From: Bacteroidaceae bacterium
GTDB taxonomy: Bacteria; Bacteroidota; Bacteroidia; Bacteroidales; Bacteroidaceae
Direction of reading: 5' to 3'
NCBI GenBank assembly: GCA_017464815.1
Contig: JAFTYI010000034.1
Span: 1-41,303, forward strand
Length of the DNA: 41,303 nucleotides
Numbering within the stretch: position 1 is the stretch's first letter; each line of letters starts with the position of its first letter. The notes beneath the pieces are model-generated. The model worked only from the letters and a program-made list of their open reading frames with translations. It was not told the DNA's origin and did not search any database. Positions 34,182-41,303 of this stretch are shown piece by piece. A program made the position numbers and the translations under genes.

Positions 34182-34784
34182 TTATTGATTAGTAAATAAT
34201 TTCCGTTTTCCAAAAGCCCCGTCCACAATCTTCTTGACGTAGCGCTTCATTGTCGAGCGGTCTTTTCCCTTTCCGATGCGTCCGCGGATGTAGAGCACCT
34301 CGATGCCCTTGACGCAACAATGCAGAATGTCGGCATACACCGCCACGTCGTCCACATCGAACACGCCCTTCTCCACTCCCTCCGAAAGGACTTCGCGGAA
34401 AATCATCGTCTCGTGATAGTTGAACCTCATGCGGGCACGCTCAACCTTCCAAATGTCGCGGAAGAACTCGGCACGCAGGGTGCCGTTGCGGGAAACCACC
34501 TCCTTTATTGCATCCAGATGGGTGTAAATCAACTCCAGAATCTTTTCATCAGGAGCAATATCCTTGGCGGCCACCTTACGCATCATCTCGACGAGCATAT
34601 CCAACTCCGACTCGATGACGGCAAAATACATGTCCTCCTTGCTCTTGAAATAGGTGTAGAGCGTGCGACGCCCCTTCTTCGATGCCACTGCAATGTCGTT
34701 CATTGTTGTGTCATCTATACCATTCTTGGCAAAAAGTTGCCTGGCAACATCAACCAGTTGTTTTCTTGTCTTGGACGCACTCAT
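34182..34784 (-). CDS. TetR/AcrR-family transcription regulator
   Basis: A 200-residue protein beginning MSASKTRKQLVDVARQLFAKNG. The TetR helix-turn-helix is complete: DDTTMNDIAVASKKGRRTLYTYFKSKEDM, with the usual TLYxYFxSKEDL. The ligand-binding helical part has no recognised signature. ATG at 34784 is preferred; the frame extends four codons to a TTG (34796), which would leave almost no leader after the predicted transcription start. It is followed by fabG in 14 bp, so it may regulate lipid synthesis, but that is inferred from position only. Confidence 0.88.
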   Translation of the reverse strand: MSASKTRKQLVDVARQLFAKNGIDDTTMNDIAVASKKGRRTLYTYFKSKEDMYFAVIESELDMLVEMMRKVAAKDIAPDEKILELIYTHLDAIKEVVSRNGTLRAEFFRDIWKVERARMRFNYHETMIFREVLSEGVEKGVFDVDDVAVYADILHCCVKGIEVLYIRGRIGKGKDRSTMKRYVKKIVDGAFGKRKLFTNQ

Positions 34785-34812
34785 AGAATTGCACAAACTT
34801 TATTATTCTGTG

Positions 34813-34844
34813 CAAAATTACATCATTTCTTCTTATTCCCCAAG
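34813..34844 (-). promoter_or_regulatory. Promoter of the TetR-fabG operon
   Basis: On the minus strand TAATTTTG (34820-34813) fits the -7 and CTTG (34844-34841), 20 bp upstream, is one base off the -33. The ATG at 34784 would be about 22 nt after the transcription start. Confidence 0.65.
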
Positions 34845-34861
34845 GATTTTTCAAAATAAGT

Positions 34862-34898
34862 GCAAGGCGAGTTCCAAAAAAATATTCCCTCGCCTTGC
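34862..34898 (-). terminator. Stem-loop after the pectate lyase gene
   Basis: GCAAGGCGAG (34862-34871) and CTCGCCTTGC (34889-34898) are perfect complements around a 17-nt A/T-rich loop, directly after the minus-strand stop at 34904. On the minus strand a weak T-rich tract follows, so it may end that transcript. Confidence 0.55.
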
Positions 34899-34903
34899 CG
34901 CTT

Positions 34904-37078
34904 CTATTTCTTTTGTGCATCCGACCACTCCTGCAAGCGCTCATACTCCTCCTTCGTCAGGCGCATGAACGAGCCGTGTTGCGGGGCCTCCACACCTATA
35001 ATATTCTGTGGTGAAGAGAAGTTGCGCAGGTTCTTGTCGGCCGTGCAGATGCGGTAGTTGCGCGGACGCGAAGAGTACTCGATGTAGGCCACACGCCACG
35101 TGCTGTCGCCCACGAGTTGGAAGGCCGAAGCTCCCTCACACTTCTTCTTGCCTTCGAAGTCGACATAGTCATCGGCCACGGGCTCCGGCCACGGGCCTGT
35201 CAGCTTCTTGCTGGCGGTGGTGAAGATGCCCGGTGTGCCGCCCTCCTTCTTTATCATCATGTGGTAGAGGCCGTCGGAGGGCAGGTAGTTGATGTCGGCA
35301 TCAATGGTGGCATATCCCCAGTCGAAGAGCAACTGAGGCTTGGTCAGGCGGGTGAACGACTCATCGGCATAGGAATAATACATGCGGTCGTACTTCTCCT
35401 CGGCACGATTCCACATGGAGTAGTAAATCAGGTAACCGCCCTTCTTCCCATCGGGCCACTTATAATTGCGGTCCCAAATGATTTGTGGCGCCCACACACG
35501 GTTGATGGTGCTCCAATCCTTATACACGTCGGGCGACTGGGGGTCACAGAAGATGGAGGCTCCCTTGCGGTAGTCAAAAGTGACCGACTCCCAATGAATA
35601 AGGTCGTCCGAGGTGAGGAGGTCGATGCCATAGTTGTCCCACTCGGCCGCCTTCTTCAACTCCCTGTAGCTGCCCACCCGCATGTCGGTGGTCACCATCA
35701 GATAGCCCTTTCCATCGTGGCGGCGGGTGATGTAGGCGTCGCGTTGTCCGCCTTCGATGCGTGCATGTTCGGCACGATCCATGATGGGGTTGCCACCAAT
35801 GAGGTCGTGGAAATGGAGGCCGTCGCGACTGAGGGCATACGCCGTCCATTCGCCGCGTCCGCTCATGTGGCAATAAAGGTAGCCATAGTCACCCGTCTGA
35901 TAGTTGCCCGGATGATGCTTGGTGTACCATGCCGGATACTTGTCGAGCACACCTTGAGGGTCGGTGCCAATCCAACTGTATCCCATGCGACGCTCGCGAC
36001 TGATTTCAGCATAGTCATCGTGTTTCTTCCCATCGCGGTCGCCAAAGTAAGGCTTCTCGGTCTCCAAGTCATAGTTGCGTGCCCACAAGAGGGGTGCATC
36101 CTCATCGGGCACCAGGCGGCGGTCCCATTTCCCGTCAGCATCCCTGTACATCTCGTGGCGATAGCCCTTGATGGCATGATTCCTCAACCACTCCACGGCA
36201 CACTCCACGGCATTCTTTACCTCAGACGAAGGGTTCTTCACCCCCATGAGCAGCTCCACCAAGTCGGCCGTCTCGCCATCAGCGGTAAACGAGGGGAACT
36301 CATAGGCGCGGGCTTGCACGGGCTCCAATGTCTCAAAGTGATGCTGCTGACACCACACGGTGCGCTTCCCATCCTTGATAATCTGAGTGTTCACAATGCA
36401 CCCGATAGCCTTTTCATACGACACCCTCGCGCGTACCTTATCTTTATCCGACAGCTTCAGCGCGTCATACGGAGCCTTGTCGCCCTCGGCAATGTCGCGC
36501 ATCAGCTTGATGACGTTGCTCATGGCATCATCGTTGTAAGTGATGTGCACCGAGTAGTCAGGATGTCCGCCCTTATGAGGCCTCTTCAACGGATAGTACT
36601 GCGGCCATCCGCCATTGTCGTACTGCGCCTCCAACAGATACTCAAAGCCGCGCAAGAAAGCCTTGCGATAGGCCCTTTTACCCGTCGCCTTGTACATCTT
36701 GGCAAGGAAGAGCATCTCGATGGTCGTGCTCATGTTGTCGATGGTGGAGCCAATGCCCTCCTTGCTCTTCATCATGCGACGGATATCGGCCCGCTCGGCC
36801 CACTTCTTGGCATCGGGCCGCTGGTGCCAGCTCTGGTTCTTGGCCCATCCGCCACTGGGGAACTGATAGGCTAGGACACTATCTGCCACAGTGCGGGCCT
36901 CTTCAGTCTTGTACCACTCATCGTTCATCCCACGTGCCAGATTGCGGAAAGAGGTCTCCGCCACCGGACGATTCACCCGCTTTCTTTCAGATATACTTTG
37001 TGCCTCAACTGATTGCGCACCCACCAACCACGCCATTCCCATGGCCAACAGACAAGAGTAAATGGTTCTTCTATTCAT
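34904..37078 (-). CDS. Secreted PL10-type pectate lyase fused to a GH43-like beta-propeller
   Basis: A 724-residue protein with a signal peptide (MNRRTIYSCLLAMGMAWLVG, cut near VEA-QS). Residues about 30-370 are a PL10-like pectate lyase: FPSGGWAKNQSW, DNMSTTIEMLFLAKMY, YDNGGWPQYYPL, ITYNDDAMSNVIKLMRDIA and HFETLEPVQARAYEFPS. Residues about 425-724 resemble the GH43-type five-bladed propeller (RDAYITRRHDG, HWESVTFDYRK, VWAPQIIWD, ATIDADINYLPSDG, KKCEGASAFQL); the Asp/Asp/Glu positions look kept. It would cut de-esterified pectin and perhaps trim side chains. The start at 37078 is used; the longer frame lacks a signal peptide. A -7 box lies upstream. Confidence 0.85.
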   Translation of the reverse strand: MNRRTIYSCLLAMGMAWLVGAQSVEAQSISERKRVNRPVAETSFRNLARGMNDEWYKTEEARTVADSVLAYQFPSGGWAKNQSWHQRPDAKKWAERADIRRMMKSKEGIGSTIDNMSTTIEMLFLAKMYKATGKRAYRKAFLRGFEYLLEAQYDNGGWPQYYPLKRPHKGGHPDYSVHITYNDDAMSNVIKLMRDIAEGDKAPYDALKLSDKDKVRARVSYEKAIGCIVNTQIIKDGKRTVWCQQHHFETLEPVQARAYEFPSFTADGETADLVELLMGVKNPSSEVKNAVECAVEWLRNHAIKGYRHEMYRDADGKWDRRLVPDEDAPLLWARNYDLETEKPYFGDRDGKKHDDYAEISRERRMGYSWIGTDPQGVLDKYPAWYTKHHPGNYQTGDYGYLYCHMSGRGEWTAYALSRDGLHFHDLIGGNPIMDRAEHARIEGGQRDAYITRRHDGKGYLMVTTDMRVGSYRELKKAAEWDNYGIDLLTSDDLIHWESVTFDYRKGASIFCDPQSPDVYKDWSTINRVWAPQIIWDRNYKWPDGKKGGYLIYYSMWNRAEEKYDRMYYSYADESFTRLTKPQLLFDWGYATIDADINYLPSDGLYHMMIKKEGGTPGIFTTASKKLTGPWPEPVADDYVDFEGKKKCEGASAFQLVGDSTWRVAYIEYSSRPRNYRICTADKNLRNFSSPQNIIGVEAPQHGSFMRLTKEEYERLQEWSDAQKK

Positions 37079-37129
37079 GGAGTCAGTTCTTTTTCTTGTT
37101 AATATCTCTCTGATTAAGTAATGATTTTG

Positions 37130-37137
37130 CAAAAATA
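37130..37137 (-). promoter_or_regulatory. -7 element of the pectate lyase gene
   Basis: TATTTTTG on the minus strand fits TAnnTTTG, about 50 nt upstream of the ATG. I find no good -33 box, as is common for regulated promoters. Confidence 0.45.
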
Positions 37138-37209
37138 CATCTTTTTTGCTCTTTACCGACGTTCTTAGCAAAAAAAGTTATAAAAGCCACCTTTATTTAT
37201 GCCAAATCA

Positions 37210-37342
37210 CATCTGCAACCACCACAATACGCATCCTTGACTCGCTACAGAACGCACCTTTACCCACAATAAAACCCATCCCTATCTGCCACGAAAAGCA
37301 TCTCCATCCGCCACGACACGCATCTTTATCCGCTAAACTATA
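37210..37342. repeat. 22-bp-period degenerate tandem array, second
   Basis: Six units start at 37210, 37232, 37255, 37277, 37299 and 37321 (the second has 23 bp, the others 22). Each opens with CATC or CACC; several share CCGCCACGA. The sequence differs from the array at 15409-15562 but the period is the same. It lies upstream of the pectate lyase promoter. Confidence 0.8.
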
Positions 37343-37346
37343 GGCA

Positions 37347-37362
37347 GGGCAATTGCCCTGAC
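37347..37362. repeat. CAGGGCAATTGCCCTG palindrome
   Basis: A perfect 16-bp palindrome immediately after the 22-bp array. It could be a protein-binding site or a small hairpin; nothing nearby decides this. Confidence 0.5.
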
Positions 37363-37404
37363 CCTGTTATAACCTGATACAAATAAGCACAGACAATATG
37401 CAAC

Positions 37405-37447
37405 AAAGTGGAGCATAGCCCTCGCGGCTGTGCTCCACTTTTCTTTT
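37405..37447. terminator. Strong stem-loop, copy 1 of a pair (AAAGTGGAGC family)
   Basis: AAAGTGGAGCATAGCC pairs with GGCTGTGCTCCACTTT around the loop CTCGC; TTCTTTT follows on the plus strand. It lies downstream of the minus-strand anti-sigma-like gene, whose own reading direction has only a short U-run, and a near copy lies at 40499-40542. Confidence 0.75.
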
Positions 37448-37463
37448 CACTAAAACAACATTA

Positions 37464-38261
37464 TTATTCACTTTTTGCTTGGGGGGCTTTCGTTATCTCA
37501 TCCACGGTGAGGGGGATGTTATAGTCGATGTGGTCGCATTGAATAGTCATGGTGAAGTCATCGGAGTCACTTGCCCCGTGAACAGAAAAAGATTTCACCA
37601 ACCCATCAATCTTGGAGAATACGCCTTCATAGGTGTAATCATATTTGTAAACATGTTTACTGTTACGGAGTGTGATTTCAGTGTCCGTTTCATGGACAAT
37701 GCTGAGATTCCTCTTGTTCTCTTCAAACTTTCCCATCAGCACATCCAATGTAATCCAATTGTTGAAATCGGGTTTCTGATTCATTCGCAGCGTTGCAATT
37801 TCCAACTCACCGTCACTCCACACCTTCATACTGTCGGGAGTATAGAGGAAGGTCGTTTGATGCGGACGTACCGACTCCTCTTGCATATCCATTCTACTGA
37901 AGTCACCTTTCTCTGTCCGCAAGATGGTGTAGATGAGGTTTCCTGCCACATCACTTTTCCCTGGTATGCGACATATCATTTGCATCCGGCAACTACGCAC
38001 TTCCTTCATTCCCGCCATAGCCCTGTCGATAATCTGAGCCGCACGGGCTTCACTGGGAGCTAACATTCTGATTCCAAGGAATACTCCCATCACCACTACG
38101 GCCGCCACACCGATGGTACGGACGTATCGCCAAAGGGAGACGCGCTTGGTCGTTTCAGGTACTTTGAACGAAGCGTTGCACCGAGGAGCATGTTTGGGGG
38201 TCAACAGATTCACCACCTGTTCGTCCAGTCTCTCATTGTCTCTTTCTTCTTTCATAATCAT
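37464..38261 (-). CDS. Membrane anti-sigma-like protein with LolA/RseB-like periplasmic part
   Basis: A 265-residue protein downstream of and 15 bp from an ECF sigma gene, same strand. The N-terminal about 45 residues are cytosolic and charged (EERDNERLDEQVVNLL). One membrane segment follows (IGVAAVVVMGVFLGIRML, about 50-67). The periplasmic part (about 75-265) is beta-rich: IDRAMAGMKEVRSCRMQMICR, GDFSRMDMQEESV, TLRNSKHVYKYDYTYEG. Its pattern recalls LolA- or RseB-type lipid-sensing folds, but no family is certain. Starts at 38261 and 38255 are both possible. It probably holds the sigma factor and releases it on an envelope signal. Confidence 0.7.
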   Translation of the reverse strand: MIMKEERDNERLDEQVVNLLTPKHAPRCNASFKVPETTKRVSLWRYVRTIGVAAVVVMGVFLGIRMLAPSEARAAQIIDRAMAGMKEVRSCRMQMICRIPGKSDVAGNLIYTILRTEKGDFSRMDMQEESVRPHQTTFLYTPDSMKVWSDGELEIATLRMNQKPDFNNWITLDVLMGKFEENKRNLSIVHETDTEITLRNSKHVYKYDYTYEGVFSKIDGLVKSFSVHGASDSDDFTMTIQCDHIDYNIPLTVDEITKAPQAKSE

Positions 38262-38276
38262 TATGGTTTAGAGGGG

Positions 38277-38801
38277 TTATTGAATCAATTTATTCATCCG
38301 CAATCCGTTGCGCAATTTCTCGATACCGTAGCGATAGCGGGCCTTCACCGTGGGAAGGGGCGCATCCAAAATGGAGGCAATGTCCACAAACGTCCGCCCA
38401 CCGTGGATGTGGAGTCTTATCACCTCGCTCTGTTCCGCGGGAAGCATGGCCAGCAGACGGTCAATCAAGCGAAACTCCTGCTCGAAGTTCTGTGGCTCGG
38501 TGTCCTTCACCTGCAATCGGCTCCAATCATCCACCACCATCGTCTCCACCTCTTTTTGCCGTTTGCGAAGAAGCATTCCACACTGATTGGTCAACGTCCG
38601 ATAGAGATAGTTCCGCAGATTCTCCACATTATCCAACAGATGTCCCTTGCCACACAACGCGAGAAACACCTCCTGCAACACATCCTCCGCCTCGGCCTCA
38701 TCGCCCAACCGATAACAGGCATATCGGTAGAGGTTGTCCCTCTCCTCCTCCATCAGGCAAGCCAGTTGCTCCATCCGTTTTCTATTCCTATTCATATACA
38801 T
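38277..38801 (-). CDS. ECF-type sigma-70 factor
   Basis: A 174-residue RNA polymerase sigma factor of the extracytoplasmic-function group. Region 2 is ENLYRYACYRLGDEAEAEDVLQEVFLAL (with the DAEDVLQEVF-type core near 45-55). Region 4 is LPAEQSEVIRLHIHGGRTFVDIASILDAPLPTVKARYRYGIEKL, with the recognition helix at the end. There is no region 3 or 1.1. The partner directly downstream is a membrane protein with an anti-sigma layout. I see no house-keeping promoter directly upstream, so self-activation is plausible. Confidence 0.9.
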   Translation of the reverse strand: MYMNRNRKRMEQLACLMEEERDNLYRYACYRLGDEAEAEDVLQEVFLALCGKGHLLDNVENLRNYLYRTLTNQCGMLLRKRQKEVETMVVDDWSRLQVKDTEPQNFEQEFRLIDRLLAMLPAEQSEVIRLHIHGGRTFVDIASILDAPLPTVKARYRYGIEKLRNGLRMNKLIQ

Positions 38802-38895
38802 TTCATTCGTCTTTCTGCTTTAAAGATGCAAAGTTGCGGAAAAAGATGTAAAGGAGGATAAAAAAAGCCTCCCAAAACAAAAAACATATTCATTA

Positions 38896-38927
38896 TTTGT
38901 TTATTTCAAATTAAACCCGTACTTTTG
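38896..38927 (+). promoter_or_regulatory. Promoter of the DUF234-type ATPase gene
   Basis: TTTG at 38896-38899, a 20-bp spacer and TACTTTTG at 38920-38927 fully match the consensus. The ATG at 38975 is about 40 nt after the expected start. Confidence 0.8.
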
Positions 38928-38974
38928 CAACCACGGTTACAGTAACACAGGTTGCAAAACAGAATAAGCTGATT

Positions 38975-40282
38975 ATGAGATTCTACAACAGAGAAAAAGA
39001 GACTCAAACTTTGCAGAAAATAGAAAATCTTTCTGCCGAATATGCACAGATGACCGTCATCACGGGACGACGACGGATAGGCAAAACCACCCTTATCCGC
39101 CATGCTTTCAAGCGTCTGCCATTGGTTTACTTCTTTGTGGGACGAAAAAGCGAAGCAATGCTTTGTCGCGAACTGACGGGAATTGTGAAGGATGTGTTGG
39201 GCGATGAACTGGGAACATTCACCTCCATGAGTGCTCTTTTCTCCAGTTTGATGAACATATCCAAACAGAAGAACTTCACGTTAGTATTTGACGAGTTTCA
39301 AAACTTCAGTGCCATAAACGACTCCTTCTTCAGCGATATGCAGCACCTGTGGGACAGTCACAAAGATGAAAGCCGGATGAATCTGGTACTTTGCGGTTCG
39401 CTCTACTCCATGATGACCAAAATCTTTGATGACCGCAAAGAACCCCTCTATGGGCGTGCCACACACCGCATCCGTCTGCAACCTTTTACGTTGGACACGC
39501 TGAAGGAGATTATGCACGAACATCATCCCCAGTACGCTCCCGACGACCTCCTAACTTTCTATATGGTAACGGGAGGAGTGGCCAAGTATGTGGAGCAGTT
39601 GCTCATGCATCATGCTTTCACCAAAGAGGCAATCATACAAACCGTTTTCAGCTACGGCTCCTATTTCCTCGAAGAGGGGCGCGACATGCTCTCCGATGAG
39701 TTTGGCAAGGAATACGGAAACTATTTTTCTATCCTTGCGGCAATAGCCAATGGGGAAACCAGCCGTGGAGATATCACCAACTATACCGGCATCGAATGTG
39801 GCGGACATTTGGACAAATTGGAAAAGTCATACGACCTCATCAACCGGCTTCGCCCTTACCTCCAACCCGAAGGGGGGCGCAACGTGAAGTATGAACTGAA
39901 AGACAACTTCCTTACCTTCTGGTTCCGCTTCATCTATAAATACCGCAGTGCCATCGAAATAGGCAATCTCGAATACGTGCAAGAGAAGGTGATGGCCGAC
40001 TATGAGACATTCTCGGGAAGAATCCTCGAACGCTACTTCCGGCAAAAGTTCCGCGAGACGGGACTCTATAACATCGTCACCAACTATTGGGAGAAAGGCA
40101 ACCTGAATGAAATCGACCTCATTGCTGTAAACGAGGTTGACCGTATCCTTGTCATCGGAGAATGCAAACGGAATGCCAAACGCATCAATCTCCATACATT
40201 GCAAGAGAAGTCGCAAGCCATCCTGCAAAAGCAAAAGCGCTTCAAGGCCGAATATGTGGGAATGAGTTTGGAGGATATGTAG
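38975..40282 (+). CDS. ATPase with C-terminal DUF234 nuclease-like domain
   Basis: A 435-residue protein of the ATPase_2 type often seen in archaea and Bacteroidetes. Walker A is ITGRRRIGKTTLIRHAF near 28-45; Walker B is FTLVFDEFQNFS; a sensor-like LVLCGSLYSMM follows. The C-terminal part (about 330-435) is DUF234, with a PD-(D/E)xK-like core NEIDLIAVNEVDRILVIGECKRNAK (Asp, Glu-x-Lys). This suggests nucleic-acid binding or cleavage, but no partner gene is present and the role is unknown. It is carried alone by its own promoter, with repeat-rich DNA on both sides, as expected of an accessory gene. Confidence 0.82.
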   Translation: MRFYNREKETQTLQKIENLSAEYAQMTVITGRRRIGKTTLIRHAFKRLPLVYFFVGRKSEAMLCRELTGIVKDVLGDELGTFTSMSALFSSLMNISKQKNFTLVFDEFQNFSAINDSFFSDMQHLWDSHKDESRMNLVLCGSLYSMMTKIFDDRKEPLYGRATHRIRLQPFTLDTLKEIMHEHHPQYAPDDLLTFYMVTGGVAKYVEQLLMHHAFTKEAIIQTVFSYGSYFLEEGRDMLSDEFGKEYGNYFSILAAIANGETSRGDITNYTGIECGGHLDKLEKSYDLINRLRPYLQPEGGRNVKYELKDNFLTFWFRFIYKYRSAIEIGNLEYVQEKVMADYETFSGRILERYFRQKFRETGLYNIVTNYWEKGNLNEIDLIAVNEVDRILVIGECKRNAKRINLHTLQEKSQAILQKQKRFKAEYVGMSLEDM

Positions 40283-40589
40283 CAGAGTGGCTTTTGTGCA
40301 ATGATGCAGTGCAAAAGTACCCGTTTATTCTTTGCATTCCTGCATTTTTTGCAGAAATATCCGTTTATACTTTGCATTTTTGCAGTTTTTGTTTGTTTTG
40401 CAAAGTATAATTTGCACCTCCGCCAATTCCTTACAACGGAATTTTAAGGAAAGGAATCATAACCTTTACATATTATTGCCTCGGAGAATAAAGATTCTAA
40501 AAGTGGAGTACACCCCTCGCGGTCGTGCTCCACTTTTTCTTTTATTTGTATTTTTATAACCAACAACATCGGAAAACTCATCTTAATAT
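40283..40589. other. Intergenic region with direct and inverted repeats, no gene
   Basis: CCGTTTATTCTTTGCATTCC (near 40321) recurs as CCGTTTATACTTTGCATTTT (near 40361). TTATACTTTGCA at 40365-40376 faces TGCAAAGTATAA at 40399-40410. A -7-like TACTTTTG sits on the minus strand at 40319-40312, without a clear -33. The stem-loop at 40499-40542 is listed separately. I see no coding sequence here. Confidence 0.6.
40499..40542 (+). terminator. Strong stem-loop, copy 2 of the AAAGTGGAGC pair
   Basis: AAAAGTGGAG pairs with CTCCACTTTT, with more pairs inside around CCCTCGCGG; TTTTTCTTTT follows on the plus strand. It fits a terminator for the ATPase transcript, though 217 nt after its stop. Confidence 0.7.
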
Positions 40590-40620
40590 TTTGAAACACG
40601 CCATTCGTGTTGTATCTTTG
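40590..40620 (+). promoter_or_regulatory. Promoter of the DUF6078-like gene
   Basis: TTTG at 40590-40593, a 19-bp spacer and TATCTTTG at 40613-40620 match the consensus. This places the start of transcription near 40628 and supports the ATG at 40670 over the earlier frame at 40607. Confidence 0.8.
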
Positions 40621-40669
40621 TACGAAATTAGAGTACGCAATTAGATTAACCATTAAAAACCGAAACAAG

Positions 40670-41110
40670 ATGAATGAAGTAATCGATTTGGATGACATGC
40701 CGACCATGTTCGGCATGTGCAATGTGAAAGAGTGTGCGCTGGCAGAGACTTGCCTGCGGCAGATTGTCTATCCGGCGGTAGCCAAGAAAAAGGATCCGTT
40801 CCTCCCTATGCTGAACCCCGAATGGCTGGCGGCGCAAAAGGGTACGTGCAAATACTACCTGAAGAACGAAAAGGTGCGCCGTGCCTTTGGATTCATCACC
40901 ACCATCAAGGCCATCCCGAGCGGAAAGGTGGGCAGCTTCCGGGCATCCGTCATCTCGCGTATGGGGCGCAAGCGTTACTACCAGACACGCAAGGGAGAGG
41001 TGATGCTTACTGAAGCGGAAGCGCAACTGATTGTCAAACTGGCCAACCGCTTGGGAATAGAACTGGAGGAGTATTTCGACCGCTACAAGTATGTACTCCT
41101 TTGGGGGTGA
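40670..41110 (+). CDS. DUF6078-like cysteine-containing protein
   Basis: A 146-residue protein starting MNEVIDLDDMPTMFGMCNVK. It has an N-terminal Cys cluster (MCNVKECALAETCLRQ), a further Cys in GTCKYYLKNEKVRRAFGFI, and the conserved RKRYYQTRKGEVMLTEAEAQLI block, all of which I associate with the Bacteroidales family DUF6078. Its function is unknown; the four Cys residues could bind a metal. The start is decided by the promoter at 40590-40620. Confidence 0.65.
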   Translation: MNEVIDLDDMPTMFGMCNVKECALAETCLRQIVYPAVAKKKDPFLPMLNPEWLAAQKGTCKYYLKNEKVRRAFGFITTIKAIPSGKVGSFRASVISRMGRKRYYQTRKGEVMLTEAEAQLIVKLANRLGIELEEYFDRYKYVLLWG

Positions 41111-41205
41111 CACTGTAGTGATTTTTGGCCATTCTAAAGACTTTTTTCGTTTCCCCTTCAGCGTGTCTTTTTGTAGAAAAGGTTGACTCTTAAAGAATCA
41201 ACTTA

Positions 41206-41303
41206 ATGAAAGCAAGAAAAAAGCAAATCAATCTGACCCGTTCGGAGCGGAATGCCCTTTTGCATGAATTATTGGAGCATTATTATGTGAATCATGGTAA
41301 GGT
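41206..41303 (+). CDS. Start of a further gene, cut by the window edge
   Basis: ATG at 41206 opens a frame that stays open to the window end: MKARKKQINLTRSERNALLH, then ELLEHYYVNHGK. It is basic and helical. It is too short to classify. It lies 95 bp after the DUF6078-like gene on the same strand. Confidence 0.45.
   Translation, partial: MKARKKQINLTRSERNALLHELLEHYYVNHGK

Noticed and set aside
37210-37342. CRISPR array
   Set aside because: Same reason as for the other 22-bp array: no spacers and no cas genes.
37146-37343. A 65-codon frame on the plus strand before the stem-loop at 37405
   Set aside because: It consists largely of the translated 22-bp array and has no start signal or motif.

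Overview
The window looks like chromosome of a gut-type Bacteroidaceae species (Bacteroides or Phocaeicola-like). The reasons are promoters of the Bacteroidetes type (-33 TTTG, then 19-20 bp, then -7 TAnnTTTG), a Rho factor with a very long low-complexity insertion, a fimbrillin-like lipoprotein, pectin-degrading lipoprotein/secreted enzymes, the families DUF4835, DUF3127 and DUF3109, and the gene order coaBC-DUF4835-recN. Genus is inferred; no rRNA is present.

Layout. (1) 1-111: the last codons of an IS110-type transposase. (2) 326-3277, minus: a large PEP/pyruvate-binding protein with receiver-like N-terminal domains. (3) 3544-7124, minus: hisG-hisD-hisC, preceded by what reads as a complete attenuator: promoter, a 15-residue peptide with four His codons, competing hairpins and a terminator. 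(4) 7167-8118, minus: thioesterase and RidA. (5) 8598-14947, plus: rho, two identical tRNA-Val(TAC), hisS, gpmI and a DUF3109 protein. (6) 14948-15570: a gene-poor stretch with a candidate minus-strand small RNA and a 22-bp-period array. (7) 15571-25079: DUF3127 (minus), then a plus-strand housekeeping series dnaN, exonuclease, coaBC, DUF4835, recN, rlmB and a protease-like/TPR protein; several of its gaps carry palindromic or short-period repeats. (8) 25245-28484: a 50-residue gene with its own promoter, a fimbrillin-like lipoprotein with a tiny partner peptide, a (CTTG)n tract and a RelE/ParE-type toxin-antitoxin pair. (9) 28592-34784, minus: CPBP protease, menA, tilS, pectin methylesterase, RluA-type pseudouridine synthase, fabG and a TetR regulator. 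(10) 34904-38801, minus: a pectate lyase/GH43-like fusion, then an ECF sigma factor with a membrane anti-sigma-like partner. (11) 38975-41303, plus: a DUF234-type ATPase, a DUF6078-like protein and the start of a further gene.

Working together: the his genes make histidine under apparent translational sensing. The dnaN-recN block is DNA replication/repair plus coenzyme A synthesis. The esterase and lyase could act in turn on pectin (de-esterification, then cleavage), although housekeeping genes separate them.

The most unusual content is between genes: the his attenuator, the candidate small RNA, an inverted-repeat-bounded cassette around rlmB whose right end supplies the start of the next gene, 9-bp and 22/23-bp arrays that keep their period while their sequence differs, and a tiny peptide gene beside the fimbrillin. 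All promoter, hairpin and pairing calls were made by eye.
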